A stretch of 64,000 nucleotides of DNA from a bacterium (lineage in GTDB: Bacteria; UBP6; UBA1177): contig JAGCUA010000069.1 in NCBI GenBank assembly GCA_017963125.1, positions 151,723 to 215,722 on the forward strand, read 5' to 3'. Below the pieces are notes generated by a model. It made no database searches and was not told where the DNA came from. It worked only from the letters and a program-made list of their open reading frames with translations. The position numbers and the translations under genes are program-made. Below, piece after piece: positions 26,909 to 36,670 of this stretch (position 1 is its first letter; every line of letters begins with the position of its first letter).

Positions 26909-29611
26909 TTATTCAGCGTCTTCGTAAACAACAGTGAAGTTGTCAAAAGCTGCCCATGAGTTAGCTGAGGCTTTGTATCTGATTATCAATTTGCATGTAC
27001 CTGTTGTAACATCACTGTCAAGTTTGACAGATGTCTGATGCAATTGATTGTTGTCACCGAAATTTATTGAAACAAATTGGGATTTTGATGCCGAAAAATA
27101 GTTGTGTTCTTCAGCCGAATCCCAGCCATACCATTTCGTGGAAGCGCACTTAATTCCTATCTTTGGCTGTATAGCCTGATCTGTAGCCATATCGAATGTG
27201 ATTTCCGTGGCTTTTTTGCCGTCAGGAACTACAAATTCACCGGAAGTAAAAACATCCGTTGCACTGCTGAGAGCACTGGTAGCTGTTACTTTGGCAGCAT
27301 AATTATTTTCGCCGCGGTCCCACTTAGAAACAGCTATATTATTATTTTCTACAGTCCAAACTTGCGTAGTTGTATCGTTTGGCCAATATTTGAAATCAGC
27401 ATTGGCAATCTGACCTGCTTCAGGTGCAAGGATTTTTGCATAACCGAGTCCTGTGTGACCTTCATTATCCTCGAAATCAGTTGTTTTTGTCCAAGTTTGA
27501 CCGTTGTCGGCACTGAATCTGAACATATACTCAAAATCTCCGGCAGTTGGGAATGTGTAGGTCAGTTTGTATTCGTCGTTGTTGCCGAAATCATTGTTTT
27601 CCACAATATTGACTTTTGCATCTTTCCAATCTTCTTCTGCAATAACAGTATCCGAATTTTTAGCTCTGACACCGAACTGAGCTTTAACTCCCATCAAAAA
27701 TTCCGATTTGTTGACGGTTTGATCAGTAAGTCCATCAATTTTTACTCTGCCGTAGAATGTGTCTGACATTCCTGCGTAACCTTCCACACTTTTCGGCCAC
27801 TGCACGTGAGCCCAGCTGACAGTATAGGATTGAACATTGTTGCATTCGCCGCCGTAGTAAACAAATTCAAAATCTTTGACAGAAATATCATAATCATAAG
27901 TAACATTGGTGTTGTTGTCTTTGTTTCCGAATTTAATCTGAAGAGTTAAAGTTTTTCCACTATGCCAAAAATCTGCAGTGATTTCATCTCCGAAAATGAT
28001 GTATGTTTCGGAAAGAGTATTACCCAAATTAACAAGATAATATTGGTTACCGTTTGCCTTCACAAAAACTTTACTGTCAGCATCCCAATTGTATGCGTAA
28101 TATTTTGAATTATTGCCTTCTTTCCAGCCGATGTTGATAGAAACCACAGACGGAGAGTTTACAGCCATTTTGAATTTGATTCCGGCAGGAACTTCAGCAT
28201 CAGATGCCGGTTTGAACTCAGGAGAATAAGCTGCGTAACCGTTTGAACTGTCATTGGTACGGGTAATACGCAGAGCACCGTTTTCATCTTTGGCGAAAGT
28301 AACTTTACTCAGCTGACCATTGTCTTTCGTCCAACCTTCCGGCGTTCCGTCAGTCCAAGTGCCGCTGAAATCGCCGTTCGGAATCTGTACACAAGTCTGT
28401 GGTTCAGGGTCGGTCGGATCTGTGGTCGGATCTGTGGTCGGATCTGTGGTCGGATCCGTGGTCGGATCTGTAGTTGGATCCGTGGTCGGGTCTGTGGTCG
28501 GATCTGTAGTTGGATCGGTCGTCGGATCTGTAGTTGGATCGGTCGTCGGATCTGTAGTTGGATCGGTCGTCGGATCTGTAGTTGGATCGGTCGTCGGATC
28601 TGTCGTCGGATCTGTCGGATCCGGTGTATCTTCACCGATGCAGTCTTCCGTTGCGGTGTGGAAAACAAAGTTGTCAACTGTTATGTCGTTATCAACGTTT
28701 TTGCCGTATTTGAACTCTATACGGCAGTTGTGACCGCGCCAGAAGCCTTCATTTTTAAGTTCATCACCAAGTTCAACCGTTACTTCATGGAAATCGTTGT
28801 CACCGAGGTTTATATCTCTATCAATAAATTCATTTTGAGTTTCATTAACAAAAAGTTTGTTTTCCGTATCCCAATTATATGCTTTGTATGTATCATCAAG
28901 CGGATTTTCGTTTTCTCCGCATCTGATATTTATTGAGATTCTTGATGTTGAAGAAGCTTTGAGATCAAACGTAAGTTTCGTCGGGAAAGCGGCATCATCC
29001 GCAGGAACAAACGGCGGAAGTTCGAATGCATAATTGTTTTTCTTTGCATCAGTAGCAGAAATATAAGCTCTGAGAGCATAATCTCCTTCGCCGCGATCGA
29101 TTTGTTCATAAGCGATAAGGTTTTTCTTGTCACCTGACGGAACGTATCTGTTTACCCAGTCAGTCGGGAAATTATCCGTCCAGTTCGAAACGAAAGCGTT
29201 CGTAATGTAGGTGCAGGAACCGGTTTCTTCCGGATCTGTCGGATTCGTAGGATCTGTCGGATTCGTCGGATCTGTCGGGTTCGTCGGATCTGTCGGATTC
29301 GTCGGATCAGTCGGGTTCGTCGGATCTGTCGGGTTTGTCGGATCATCCGTCGGGTTTGTCGGTTCGTCCGTCGGATTCGTCGGTTCGTCCGTCGGATTCG
29401 TCGGTTCGTCCGTCGGATTCGTCGGCTCATCCGTAGGTTCATCTGTCGGATTTGTCGTAGGTTCTTCCGTAGGTTCGTCCGTAGGTTCAACGATATCCTC
29501 GTCCGTTACCTCTTCATCGGGAAGTGTTTCATCTGTTTTGCTGTCGCTGCCGCATGATGTCACAAATGCCATGAACAAAAGTGCGAGCAGTAAAGTCATA
29601 AAATTTTTCAT
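26909..29611 (-). CDS. Large lipoprotein with two Thr/Pro/Asp repeat linkers and three copies of one beta module
   Basis: Start ATG 29611 with GGAGG at 29618-29622 gives 900 residues and a lipoprotein signal ending in VTSC. A first linker (about residues 25-132) repeats NPTDEPT and NPTDPT; a second (about 336-410) repeats TDPT roughly 17 times. Three related modules of 170-200 residues follow the linkers or close the protein. They share a start like (N)xDF/xxW, a central YxYNWD/YGWD motif, an xxINxGDN/LGN strand and a final V(K/D)(D/N)F.(F/V) strand, similar to carbohydrate-binding jelly rolls. Between modules two and three lies a separate domain of about 130 residues. Surface binding of glycans is a reasonable guess. 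Confidence 0.82.
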   Translation of the reverse strand: MKNFMTLLLALLFMAFVTSCGSDSKTDETLPDEEVTDEDIVEPTDEPTEEPTTNPTDEPTDEPTNPTDEPTNPTDEPTNPTDEPTNPTDDPTNPTDPTNPTDPTNPTDPTNPTDPTNPTDPTNPTDPEETGSCTYITNAFVSNWTDNFPTDWVNRYVPSGDKKNLIAYEQIDRGEGDYALRAYISATDAKKNNYAFELPPFVPADDAAFPTKLTFDLKASSTSRISINIRCGENENPLDDTYKAYNWDTENKLFVNETQNEFIDRDINLGDNDFHEVTVELGDELKNEGFWRGHNCRIEFKYGKNVDNDITVDNFVFHTATEDCIGEDTPDPTDPTTDPTTDPTTDPTTDPTTDPTTDPTTDPTTDPTTDPTTDPTTDPTTDPTTDPTTDPTTDPTTDPTDPEPQTCVQIPNGDFSGTWTDGTPEGWTKDNGQLSKVTFAKDENGALRITRTNDSSNGYAAYSPEFKPASDAEVPAGIKFKMAVNSPSVVSINIGWKEGNNSKYYAYNWDADSKVFVKANGNQYYLVNLGNTLSETYIIFGDEITADFWHSGKTLTLQIKFGNKDNNTNVTYDYDISVKDFEFVYYGGECNNVQSYTVSWAHVQWPKSVEGYAGMSDTFYGRVKIDGLTDQTVNKSEFLMGVKAQFGVRAKNSDTVIAEEDWKDAKVNIVENNDFGNNDEYKLTYTFPTAGDFEYMFRFSADNGQTWTKTTDFEDNEGHTGLGYAKILAPEAGQIANADFKYWPNDTTTQVWTVENNNIAVSKWDRGENNYAAKVTATSALSSATDVFTSGEFVVPDGKKATEITFDMATDQAIQPKIGIKCASTKWYGWDSAEEHNYFSASKSQFVSINFGDNNQLHQTSVKLDSDVTTGTCKLIIRYKASANSWAAFDNFTVVYEDAE
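28410..28625. repeat. 12-bp tandem repeat array (codes TDPT)
   Basis: The minus-strand codons repeat the four-residue unit Thr-Asp-Pro-Thr about 17 times. The DNA also shows a 24-bp higher-order unit (GGATCTGTAGTT GGATCGGTCGTC), implying growth by slippage or unequal crossover. Copy number is likely to vary among strains. Confidence 0.9.
29225..29480. repeat. 15-21-bp tandem repeat array (codes NPTD/EPT)
   Basis: The array consists of GGATCTGTCGGATTC-type and GGTTCGTCCGTCGGATTC-type units in two adjoining blocks on the opposite strand to the gene. It encodes the first Thr/Pro/Asp/Glu linker of the lipoprotein and is unrelated in unit length to the array at 28410-28625. Confidence 0.9.
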
Positions 29612-29703
29612 TTTTTCCTCCAAAACTAAAAAAAGCGCCAAAATAAACGGCGCATGATAGTCTTATTTCTTATTAAAGCAATGAAAAAGTTTCTTCCTTA
29701 GTG

Positions 29704-29731
29704 TTGCAAAAAAAATAAAAAGTGGTAAATA
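29704..29731 (+). promoter_or_regulatory. Candidate promoter of clpP-clpX-lon
   Basis: TTGCAA (29704-29709) and TAAATA (29726-29731) are separated by 16 bases, about 30 bases before the clpP start, in the divergent gap between the lipoprotein and clpP. Confidence 0.35.
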
Positions 29732-29762
29732 GGGCGGTTTTAATTGTTTCATGGAGAACAAA

Positions 29763-30368
29763 ATGCAGAAAATCATCAAACCTTATGCGGGACTTGTTCC
29801 GGTAGTCGTTGAAAAAGAAGGCGGCGGCGAAAGAGCTTACGACATTTATTCGCGTCTTCTCAAAGACCGCATCATCTTCATCGGCGAAGAGATCACTGAC
29901 GATCTCGCAAACGCAGTTATAGCGCAGCTTCTGCTTCTCGAAGGGCAGGACAGCGAACAGGATATTTACATTTACGTCAACAGCCCGGGCGGATCTGTCA
30001 CTGCAGGACTCGCGATCTACGACACGATCCAGTACATCAAACCCGACGTTTCGACGATCTGCGTCGGTCAGGCTGCAAGCATGGCTGCGGTACTCATGGC
30101 TTCCGGTGCGCACGGGAAAAGATTCTCTCTCCCCAATTCGCGCATTATGATCCACCAGCCGCTCGGCGGGTTCAGCGGTCAGGCTACCGATTTCGAAATA
30201 CACGCCAAAGAGATACTTTTCATCAAAGACCGCCTGACGCAGATACTGTATTCGCATACAGGAAAAGATATGGAAACTTTGAAACGCGATATGGAACGCG
30301 ACTTCTTCATGTCAGCTGAAGAAGCAGTTCAATACGGTCTTATCGACAGCGTGGTAACAAAAAGATAG
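29763..30368 (+). CDS. clpP: ATP-dependent Clp protease proteolytic subunit
   Basis: The 201-residue protein shows the complete ClpP core: [37 protein letters not shown], catalytic Ser in [10 protein letters not shown] and catalytic His in MIHQPLGG. The catalytic Asp is expected further on, after the KDRLTQIL region. ATG 29763 is preferred because GGAG lies 7 bases before it; ATG 29751 has no ribosome site. ClpP forms the two-ring protease chamber fed by ClpX, whose gene follows after 6 bases. Confidence 0.97.
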   Translation: MQKIIKPYAGLVPVVVEKEGGGERAYDIYSRLLKDRIIFIGEEITDDLANAVIAQLLLLEGQDSEQDIYIYVNSPGGSVTAGLAIYDTIQYIKPDVSTICVGQAASMAAVLMASGAHGKRFSLPNSRIMIHQPLGGFSGQATDFEIHAKEILFIKDRLTQILYSHTGKDMETLKRDMERDFFMSAEEAVQYGLIDSVVTKR

Positions 30369-30374
30369 GTAAAA

Positions 30375-31643
30375 ATGGTACAGAGAAACAGACAGGATAT
30401 TCACTGCTCGTTCTGCGGAAGACCGCAGACGGAAGTCGGAAGGTTAATCTACGGCAGAAACGCTTACATCTGCAACGAATGCATAGAAATGTGTGCAGAA
30501 CTTCTGAGTGAAAATGCGCCGGAGACAGACAAGAGAAAGCATGAACACAGAAAAGCAGAAGAAAATCTTACGACTCCGATACAGATAAAGTCTCACCTGG
30601 ATCAGTTCGTGATCGGACAGGATTATGCTAAAAAAGTCCTTTCGGTCGCGGTTTACAACCACTACAAGCGGGTCCGCTCACAGAAAAAATCGAGCATTCA
30701 GAAGAGCAACATCCTTCTTCTCGGGCCGACAGGTTCGGGAAAAACGCTCCTGGCACGGACTTTGGCGACATTCCTCAACGTTCCCTTCAGCATTGCAGAC
30801 GCAACGACTCTTACAGAAGCCGGATATGTCGGTGAAGATGTAGAAAACGTCCTTCTCTCGCTGATTCAGGCGGCCAATTACGATATTGAAAAAGCAGAGC
30901 ACGGCATAATTTATATTGATGAAATCGATAAAATCGCGCGTAAATCCGAAAACACCTCGATCACCCGCGATGTCAGCGGCGAAGGCGTCCAGCAGGCACT
31001 GCTCAAAATCATCGAAGGAACGATCGCGAACGTTCCGCCGACAGGCGGAAGAAAGCATCCGCAGCAGGAGTACATCAAAATCGATACATCCAACATTCTG
31101 TTCATTGTCGGCGGCGCATTTGAAGGGATCGAAAAGATAATCGCCCGCAGGATCGGCAGAAAGAAAGTCGGCTTCGGCTCGGAACTCGGCAAAAAAACCG
31201 AAGAAAAGCACATTCTTTCGGAGATCCAGCCGGAAGATCTTCTCCGCTTCGGACTCATTCCGGAACTTATCGGCAGACTTCCGATGACAGCTTACCTCGA
31301 AGAACTCACATCTGCAGAGCTCAGACGGGTACTCACAGAGCCGAAAGACGCGCTCGTATCGCAGTACAAAGAGCTTTTTGCTCTCGACGGGATCGAACTG
31401 ACCTTTACCGATGCGGCTTTAGACGAAATCGTTAAGAAGACCGAACAACTCAAAACCGGAGCAAGAGGCTTAAGAAGGATCCTCGAAACGGCTATGCTTG
31501 ATATAATGTATGCCGCTCCCGAAGAAAAGGATAAACTTAAAGAAATCGTCATAACACCGGAAGTCATCACATCCGGCAAAGAACCTCTGAAAAATTACAC
31601 GATCGGACAATCCAAGAACAGAAATACCGCAAAAGGAGCTTAG
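30375..31643 (+). CDS. clpX: ATP-dependent Clp protease ATP-binding subunit ClpX
   Basis: The 422-residue protein has the N-terminal zinc-binding domain (CSFCGRP and CNECIEMC), the Walker A box GPTGSGKT near residue 120, pore loop GYVGEDVE, Walker [11 protein letters not shown] and the C-terminal AAA lid with [10 protein letters not shown]. It unfolds tagged substrates and delivers them to ClpP. Length and motif order match the family fully. The lon start is only 5 bases downstream. Confidence 0.98.
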   Translation: MVQRNRQDIHCSFCGRPQTEVGRLIYGRNAYICNECIEMCAELLSENAPETDKRKHEHRKAEENLTTPIQIKSHLDQFVIGQDYAKKVLSVAVYNHYKRVRSQKKSSIQKSNILLLGPTGSGKTLLARTLATFLNVPFSIADATTLTEAGYVGEDVENVLLSLIQAANYDIEKAEHGIIYIDEIDKIARKSENTSITRDVSGEGVQQALLKIIEGTIANVPPTGGRKHPQQEYIKIDTSNILFIVGGAFEGIEKIIARRIGRKKVGFGSELGKKTEEKHILSEIQPEDLLRFGLIPELIGRLPMTAYLEELTSAELRRVLTEPKDALVSQYKELFALDGIELTFTDAALDEIVKKTEQLKTGARGLRRILETAMLDIMYAAPEEKDKLKEIVITPEVITSGKEPLKNYTIGQSKNRNTAKGA

Positions 31644-31648
31644 CTTAA

Positions 31649-34009
31649 ATGACTTCCACAAATACTTTTCCCTTATTCTTATACAACGATATCGTTGTGT
31701 TTCCGTTTTATTCGTTCACGATCTCCGTTGAAGATTTAAATGAATACGAAGTTTTCAACAAAGCCTTCAATAAAGAAGAACCTGTAGTAGTGGCGGCGTT
31801 TAAGAAACTTCCCGACGATCCTGAAAAAAGCATTTTTCTTCCGGTTGCGACATTGTGCGACGTTCTTCATATCGAAGAAGTTGAACCCGGCAAATCAAAA
31901 GTCGTTCTCGCCGGAGCAAAGCGCGTTATTTTCCATTCATACGAAAGGAACCCGAAGACCTCTCTTTTTACGGTAAAAGTCAAAGATTTCAAAACGGTAT
32001 ACCCGAAAGAAAAAGAGCGTATAGTAATTATAAGAAGAGTTCTCGAAGACTCAATCCAGAGATACTTCGATCTGGCAGGATTCCCGCCGGAAAAGGCGAA
32101 ACAGATGATTGAGGAAGAGAATCTCGAGGATTTTGCGGACTGCTGCGCCGCTTCTCTTGACCAGTCGATGGATCGTGAAGGTTTCCGCGAAGTACTAGAA
32201 GAAGCGAATATTGAAAAAAGGATACTCCGTCTGGTGAACATCATTTCAACAGAGACGAATGTCGTAACGATCGAAAACGAAATCGATGACGAGGTTCACG
32301 ACCGCTTTGAAAGAAGCCAGCGCGAGCAGTTTTTAAGAGAGAAGATCCGCGTCCTCAACGAAGAACTGAACGGCAGCGATGTTCAGTATACTCCGGATAC
32401 AGATCAGAACATAGGTAACATCAACTTCGACATAAATTCGTTCCATGCTCCGGAATATGTCAAAGAGCGCCTGAAAACCGAGCTTACGAAGGCGGCCCGC
32501 ATACCTCAGTTTACTCCCGAGCAGGAAGTCATCAGAAATTACATCGAAACGATCCGCTCTCTTCCTTGGGAAGAGTCGACAGAATGCGAGATCGATATCG
32601 AACGCGCAAGAAAGCAGCTTGATAATGACCATTACGGTCTTTCCGAAGTCAAGGACAGGATCCTGGAATATCTCGCAGTCCTCAAACTTTCCGGCAATCT
32701 CAAAGCTCCGATAATCTGTCTTGCAGGCCCTCCCGGAGTCGGCAAAACAAGTATCGCCTCTTCTCTTGCGGCTGCAACGGGAAGAAAGTTCATCCGTCAG
32801 TCTTTAGGCGGTCTCAGGGATGAAGCGGAGATCCGCGGTCACAGACGTACCTATTTAGCTGCAATGCCGGGGAAGATCATCCTTTCGCTTCAAAAGGCAA
32901 AAGTCAACAACCCCTTGTTTTTATTAGATGAAATCGATAAACTCGGCGCAGATTACAAAGGAGATCCTTCTTCAGCTCTTCTCGAAGTTTTAGATCCCGA
33001 GCAGAACAAAACCTTCACAGATCATTTTCTTGATCTTGAATTTGACCTCAGCAATGTCCTTTTCGTTGCTACAGCCAACGATAAAAACAAAATCCCGGTC
33101 GCACTGAAAGACAGAATGGAAGTGATCGACATCGACGGCTACACCGCTTTCGAAAAGAAAAACATCGCGAAAAACCACCTTATTCCGAAAGAAAAAAGAC
33201 TCAACGGAATCGAAGACGTCGATCTTGAATTTACAGAGTCTGCTCTTGATTTAATAATAAAATCATACACTTGTGAATCTGGTGTCAGAGAGCTTCAAAG
33301 AAAGATTGCTTCTGTTTGCAGGAAAATCGCTCTTGCAAAAGCTGAAGGAAAATCTGTCGATGAAACGATCACGGAAGAAAACATTAAAAACTATCTCGGA
33401 GTAGAAAAATATTCCGAAGACACGATCGGAAAAAAACCCGAAATAGGCGTCGTCAACGGTCTTGCGTGGACCCCCTACGGCGGAACAGTACTGAAAATCG
33501 AAGCGATAAAGTATGCCGGAAAAGGCGGCATCGAAGTTACCGGCAGTTTAGGCGATGTAATGAAAGAATCTGTAAAGATTGCAGGCAGTTACATTCGTGC
33601 ACTCTTCTCAAAAAATAAAATTGTTGAAGATGAAATCTGGGACAAATCGATCCTTCACATCCACTTCCCTGACGGCGCTACTCCGAAAGACGGTCCTTCG
33701 GCGGGCGGCGCGATATCGTTGGCGATAGCGTCACTAATGTCGGGAATAGCTGTAAGCCACGAAGTCGCAATGACGGGCGAAGTATCGCTCAAAGGAAAAA
33801 TCCTGAAGATCGGCGGACTAAAGGCAAAAGTCCTTGCAGCAAAACAGGCCGGGATCAAAAAACTTTTCATACCAGAAGAGAACCGCGGCGACTTCAGCGA
33901 AATACCGGATGAAATCAAGAAAGGTCTCGACGTTCAGTTCGTTACCGACTGTGCCGAGATCCTTAAAAACTGCCTTCCCGGCATAAAATTAGATCAGACT
34001 TCTTTGTGA
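31649..34009 (+). CDS. lon: ATP-dependent protease Lon
   Basis: The 786-residue protein has an N-terminal substrate-binding domain (LFLYNDIVVFPF start), a coiled-coil middle, and an AAA module with Walker A GPPGVGKTSIAS and Walker B PLFLLDEIDKLG. The C-terminal Ser-Lys protease domain includes the catalytic Ser in KDGPSAGGAISLA. It degrades damaged and regulatory proteins in the cytoplasm. GGAG lies about 10 bases before ATG. Its end overlaps the convergent DUF523 gene by 16 bases. Confidence 0.98.
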   Translation: MTSTNTFPLFLYNDIVVFPFYSFTISVEDLNEYEVFNKAFNKEEPVVVAAFKKLPDDPEKSIFLPVATLCDVLHIEEVEPGKSKVVLAGAKRVIFHSYERNPKTSLFTVKVKDFKTVYPKEKERIVIIRRVLEDSIQRYFDLAGFPPEKAKQMIEEENLEDFADCCAASLDQSMDREGFREVLEEANIEKRILRLVNIISTETNVVTIENEIDDEVHDRFERSQREQFLREKIRVLNEELNGSDVQYTPDTDQNIGNINFDINSFHAPEYVKERLKTELTKAARIPQFTPEQEVIRNYIETIRSLPWEESTECEIDIERARKQLDNDHYGLSEVKDRILEYLAVLKLSGNLKAPIICLAGPPGVGKTSIASSLAAATGRKFIRQSLGGLRDEAEIRGHRRTYLAAMPGKIILSLQKAKVNNPLFLLDEIDKLGADYKGDPSSALLEVLDPEQNKTFTDHFLDLEFDLSNVLFVATANDKNKIPVALKDRMEVIDIDGYTAFEKKNIAKNHLIPKEKRLNGIEDVDLEFTESALDLIIKSYTCESGVRELQRKIASVCRKIALAKAEGKSVDETITEENIKNYLGVEKYSEDTIGKKPEIGVVNGLAWTPYGGTVLKIEAIKYAGKGGIEVTGSLGDVMKESVKIAGSYIRALFSKNKIVEDEIWDKSILHIHFPDGATPKDGPSAGGAISLAIASLMSGIAVSHEVAMTGEVSLKGKILKIGGLKAKVLAAKQAGIKKLFIPEENRGDFSEIPDEIKKGLDVQFVTDCAEILKNCLPGIKLDQTSL

Positions 34010-34503
34010 GAAAAAACTTTTTCCAGAAATTCATTTGTTTTTGCAGGATCTTTCAGGTCTTCTTCCGTCATGACCGGAACATTCGGAAAAAGTTTCATGA
34101 CTTGAACGGCAAAAAAGCCGCTTGCATCAGTAGAAATAAGTTCGTCGCTTTTTCCGCGGTAGAGTTTCGTGTTTCCGACGCCGCAGCTCGGGCTTTTCGC
34201 CTTCAAAAAGAATCCGTCGACATCTTTCAATGTTTTCAAGTAGTTATTGGAAGCTTCGATCATTTTTTCAGTGAAGAACTTTCCCGTTTCCGGCTGAAAA
34301 AGAAGATTCTTTCCGTCAATTTTCACGATTCTGATTTTTTCACGCGGACATCCTAAACCGATAGCCGTTTCAGGGCACCAGTGAACGATCTCGGCCTGTT
34401 GTTTGAGCTTTTCGGCAAACTCGCAGAAAAAATCCTTTCCGTCGTATCTGCATTTGTCAAAACCGAAGCATCTGCTCATGTAAATCAAAGGTCTGCCGCT
34501 CAT
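33994..34503 (-). CDS. DUF523 family protein
   Basis: Start ATG 34503 (GAGAGG four bases upstream) gives 169 residues. The family pattern is clear: CFGFDKCRYDGK near the start, then CPE-AIGLGCPREKI, and KAKSPSCGVG with conserved Cys residues, which suggest metal or cluster binding. The family function is unknown. The gene is convergent with lon and the last 16 bases overlap. Confidence 0.85.
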   Translation of the reverse strand: MSGRPLIYMSRCFGFDKCRYDGKDFFCEFAEKLKQQAEIVHWCPETAIGLGCPREKIRIVKIDGKNLLFQPETGKFFTEKMIEASNNYLKTLKDVDGFFLKAKSPSCGVGNTKLYRGKSDELISTDASGFFAVQVMKLFPNVPVMTEEDLKDPAKTNEFLEKVFSHKEV

Positions 34504-34622
34504 TTTGCCTCTCAAAAAAACAAGTTTTCTTACTCCTTTTCAGCAAAAAATCCATCAAGATCCTTCAGGTCTTAAAGTCCTTGGGACATTAAAGCCTTAT
34601 AGAGTTTTTAACTGGTGAAAAT
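34504..34622. other. Gene-free spacer with short repeated words
   Basis: Between DUF523 and the RNA promoter lies a stretch with repeated CCTT words (GATCCTTCAGGTCTTAAAG, CCTTGGGACATTAAAGCC). I see no gene or clear structure in it. Confidence 0.4.
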
Positions 34623-34650
34623 TTGACTCTTTTCGAAAGAAGACTACTAT
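34623..34650 (+). promoter_or_regulatory. Sigma-70 promoter of the 6S-like RNA
   Basis: TTGACT (34623-34628) and TACTAT (34645-34650) are 16 bases apart in a gene-free region. The expected transcript start, about 34655-34657, coincides with the start of a long pairing stem. This is one of the best promoter matches in the window. Confidence 0.65.
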
Positions 34651-34654
34651 TTTC

Positions 34655-34815
34655 GAGCCTGCCCGGTGCGTGAGCTTGGGGCGTTAGAAGTTTTTTCCTA
34701 TTTAAATTTTGGGGTTTGTACTTACTACCGTGAATGATGATCGGTTCGGCTTTCCCCACCTGTGAGCACAGGATAAAGCTTGCTTTGGGCCACGGCTGCG
34801 GCGGGTTTCTTGTTT
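34655..34815 (+). ncRNA. ssrS: Probable 6S RNA
   Basis: This region of about 160 bases has no open frame and begins right after a strong promoter. Its ends pair (CGAGCCTGCC at 34654-34663 with GGCGGGTTTC at 34800-34809, with a few G-U pairs). Next comes a 5' bubble CGGTGCGTGAGC. The 3' bubble has a small hairpin CCTGTGAGCACAGG and the sequence ACGGCTGCGGCGGG, close to GCCTGCGGCGG of E. coli 6S RNA. A run of eight T at 34813-34820 ends it. Size, open central bubble and 3' hairpin fit 6S RNA, which binds sigma-70 RNA polymerase. SRP RNA and tmRNA hallmarks are absent. Confidence 0.6.
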
Positions 34816-34844
34816 TTTTTCTGAAAATCCGGGATTTCCGGTTA

Positions 34845-36521
34845 TTACTTTTTTGAGCCTTTTTTCTGGTTCACAAGGTGCGTGTAGAGCGTTCTTCTTA
34901 TCTTTTTTGTCGATGTTTTCTGGAATTCTTCGGGATGTATCCTGATTTCTGAAATTTTTGCATAAGCTGGAAGAGTTTCATTCAGTTCGGCACGGTTCTG
35001 CTGCATGATTTCCGCAACCTGCTCTTCTGTGATATTTTCAGCCTTCATCTTGTCATAATCGGGATAGACAAACGCTATCAGCCGCCCTTTGCCGCCGTCA
35101 AGAACGAGCGACTCCGAAACAAACGGCATATAATTTATCTTGAGTTCGATCTCTTCCGGATAGATGTTCTGGCCGGACGAAGAAAGGATCATGTTTTTCA
35201 GTCTGCCGCATATAAACAGGAATCCGTCTTTGTCGATCCTGCCAAGGTCGCCGGTGTGGAGCCATCCTTCGCTGTCGAGAACTTCGGCGGTCTCCTTCTC
35301 CATTTTGTAGTATCCGCTCATTATGTTTTCGCCTTTGACACAGATCTCGCCTACTCCTTTTTTGTCGGGATTATCGATTTTTGCAGTTAAGTAAGTCATG
35401 ATTTTTCCGCAGCTGCCGATCTTGCGGTTATCGGCATAGTCGGTGTATGCAATAAGCGGTGCGCACTCGGTCATTCCGTAACCGGTAGTGAATCTGACAC
35501 CTGATTTGAGAAGGAACGATTCGATTTTCGGGTTGAAAGCTGCGCCGCCGGAGATGACTTCGTAGCATTTTCCGCCGAAGAAAGCGCTTATCCCCTTCCC
35601 TATTTTCTTCATTATTATCTGTCTGATGCCGGGGATCGCCATAAGTATTTTCATTTTTTTGGTGTCAAGCAGCGGACGGATCTTGGAAGTATATATTTTT
35701 TCAAGGATAAGCGGCACCGAAATGACTAAAAACGGCTTGGCTTCGCTGAAAGCCTTGATGAGTATTTTCGGTGTCGGTGTTTTGCTCATGAAAATGATGT
35801 GAAGTCCTCTTGCGACCTGAAGAAGGAAGTCGAAAGCGCAACCGAAGCAGTGAGCTAAAGGGAGAAACGAAACCATAGCCTCACCGCCTTTCGGAAGTGA
35901 ATCAATGGCATACTGGATGTTCGCCATAAGACAGTTGTGCGAAATCATTACACCTTTTGAAAAACCGGTCGTTCCCGATGTGTAGACTATCGTTGCGAGG
36001 TCAGTCTTTGCAGGAATTTCAAAAGCGAGCGTTTCTTTCGTAACAGCTTGTGTTTTAACGAAATCATCAATAATTCCGGCAACTTTTTCATTAAGATTTT
36101 CTTCCTTTGAAAACGCCGCCGACATATCTTCGAGTTTGAAAACGGCCTCTATTTCCGGAAGCTGCGCGAAATCGAGTTTTTCTATTATGAGTTCCGAAAC
36201 AAAAAAGAGCTTTGAATCGGAGTGGTTGACAAGATGATGGATCTCTTCAGCCGTAAAATCGTTGAGAAGCGGAACGATTACGGCACCGTAAGTCACGGCT
36301 GCAAGGTAAGTTACCGCCCAGTTCGTCGAATTTTTGCCGCAGAGAGCGATTTTGTCGCCTTTTTTTATACCGAGAGCTTTGAATATTTCATGTAACTCTT
36401 TTATTTTATTTGCAGTTTCTCCGAAAGTAAGAGGCTCAGAGCCGTAATCGCTGAAACACGGTTTATCCCAATTCAGTTTAAAGGAATCTTCAAAAACTTT
36501 TACGAGATCTTCTTTCAACAT
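34845..36521 (-). CDS. AMP-forming long-chain acyl-CoA synthetase
   Basis: Start ATG 36521 has GGAGGGG four bases upstream and gives 558 residues; TTG 36539 is a weaker alternative. Adenylate-forming motifs are present: IVYTSGTTGFSKGVMISH (P-loop), TGYGMTECAPLIAYT, GWLHTGDLG and the C-terminal Lys in STKKIRR. The enzyme activates a carboxylic acid with ATP to an acyl-AMP and then to acyl-CoA; FadD/FAA1-type fatty acid ligases are the closest type by eye. The exact acid cannot be told. Confidence 0.9.
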   Translation of the reverse strand: MLKEDLVKVFEDSFKLNWDKPCFSDYGSEPLTFGETANKIKELHEIFKALGIKKGDKIALCGKNSTNWAVTYLAAVTYGAVIVPLLNDFTAEEIHHLVNHSDSKLFFVSELIIEKLDFAQLPEIEAVFKLEDMSAAFSKEENLNEKVAGIIDDFVKTQAVTKETLAFEIPAKTDLATIVYTSGTTGFSKGVMISHNCLMANIQYAIDSLPKGGEAMVSFLPLAHCFGCAFDFLLQVARGLHIIFMSKTPTPKILIKAFSEAKPFLVISVPLILEKIYTSKIRPLLDTKKMKILMAIPGIRQIIMKKIGKGISAFFGGKCYEVISGGAAFNPKIESFLLKSGVRFTTGYGMTECAPLIAYTDYADNRKIGSCGKIMTYLTAKIDNPDKKGVGEICVKGENIMSGYYKMEKETAEVLDSEGWLHTGDLGRIDKDGFLFICGRLKNMILSSSGQNIYPEEIELKINYMPFVSESLVLDGGKGRLIAFVYPDYDKMKAENITEEQVAEIMQQNRAELNETLPAYAKISEIRIHPEEFQKTSTKKIRRTLYTHLVNQKKGSKK

Positions 36522-36608
36522 TTTCCCCTCCGGAAGCAAACGACCTGCGAAAAATAGCGTTTTTAAGGTTATGTGTCAACAATAGAACCGCTATTTATTG
36601 TTTTAAAC

Positions 36609-36636
36609 TGGACAAAAGAGCCTCTTCCTATATTAT
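36609..36636 (+). promoter_or_regulatory. Candidate promoter of the lipoprotein-lyase operon
   Basis: TGGACA (36609-36614) and TATTAT (36631-36636) are 16 bases apart, about 35 bases before ATG 36671, in the divergent gap behind the acyl-CoA synthetase. Confidence 0.45.
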
Positions 36637-36670
36637 GCCGCGTTTTATTAAGTTTTTTGGTCAAAACGAC

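Noticed and set aside
28410-28625. CRISPR-like regular repeats
   Set aside because: The repeats are directly tandem with no spacers and lie in frame within a lipoprotein gene, coding TDPT units.
29211-29657. Long open frame on the plus strand rich in Gly-Ser-Val
   Set aside because: It is the mirror image of the Thr/Pro repeat linker and has no ribosome site or promoter.
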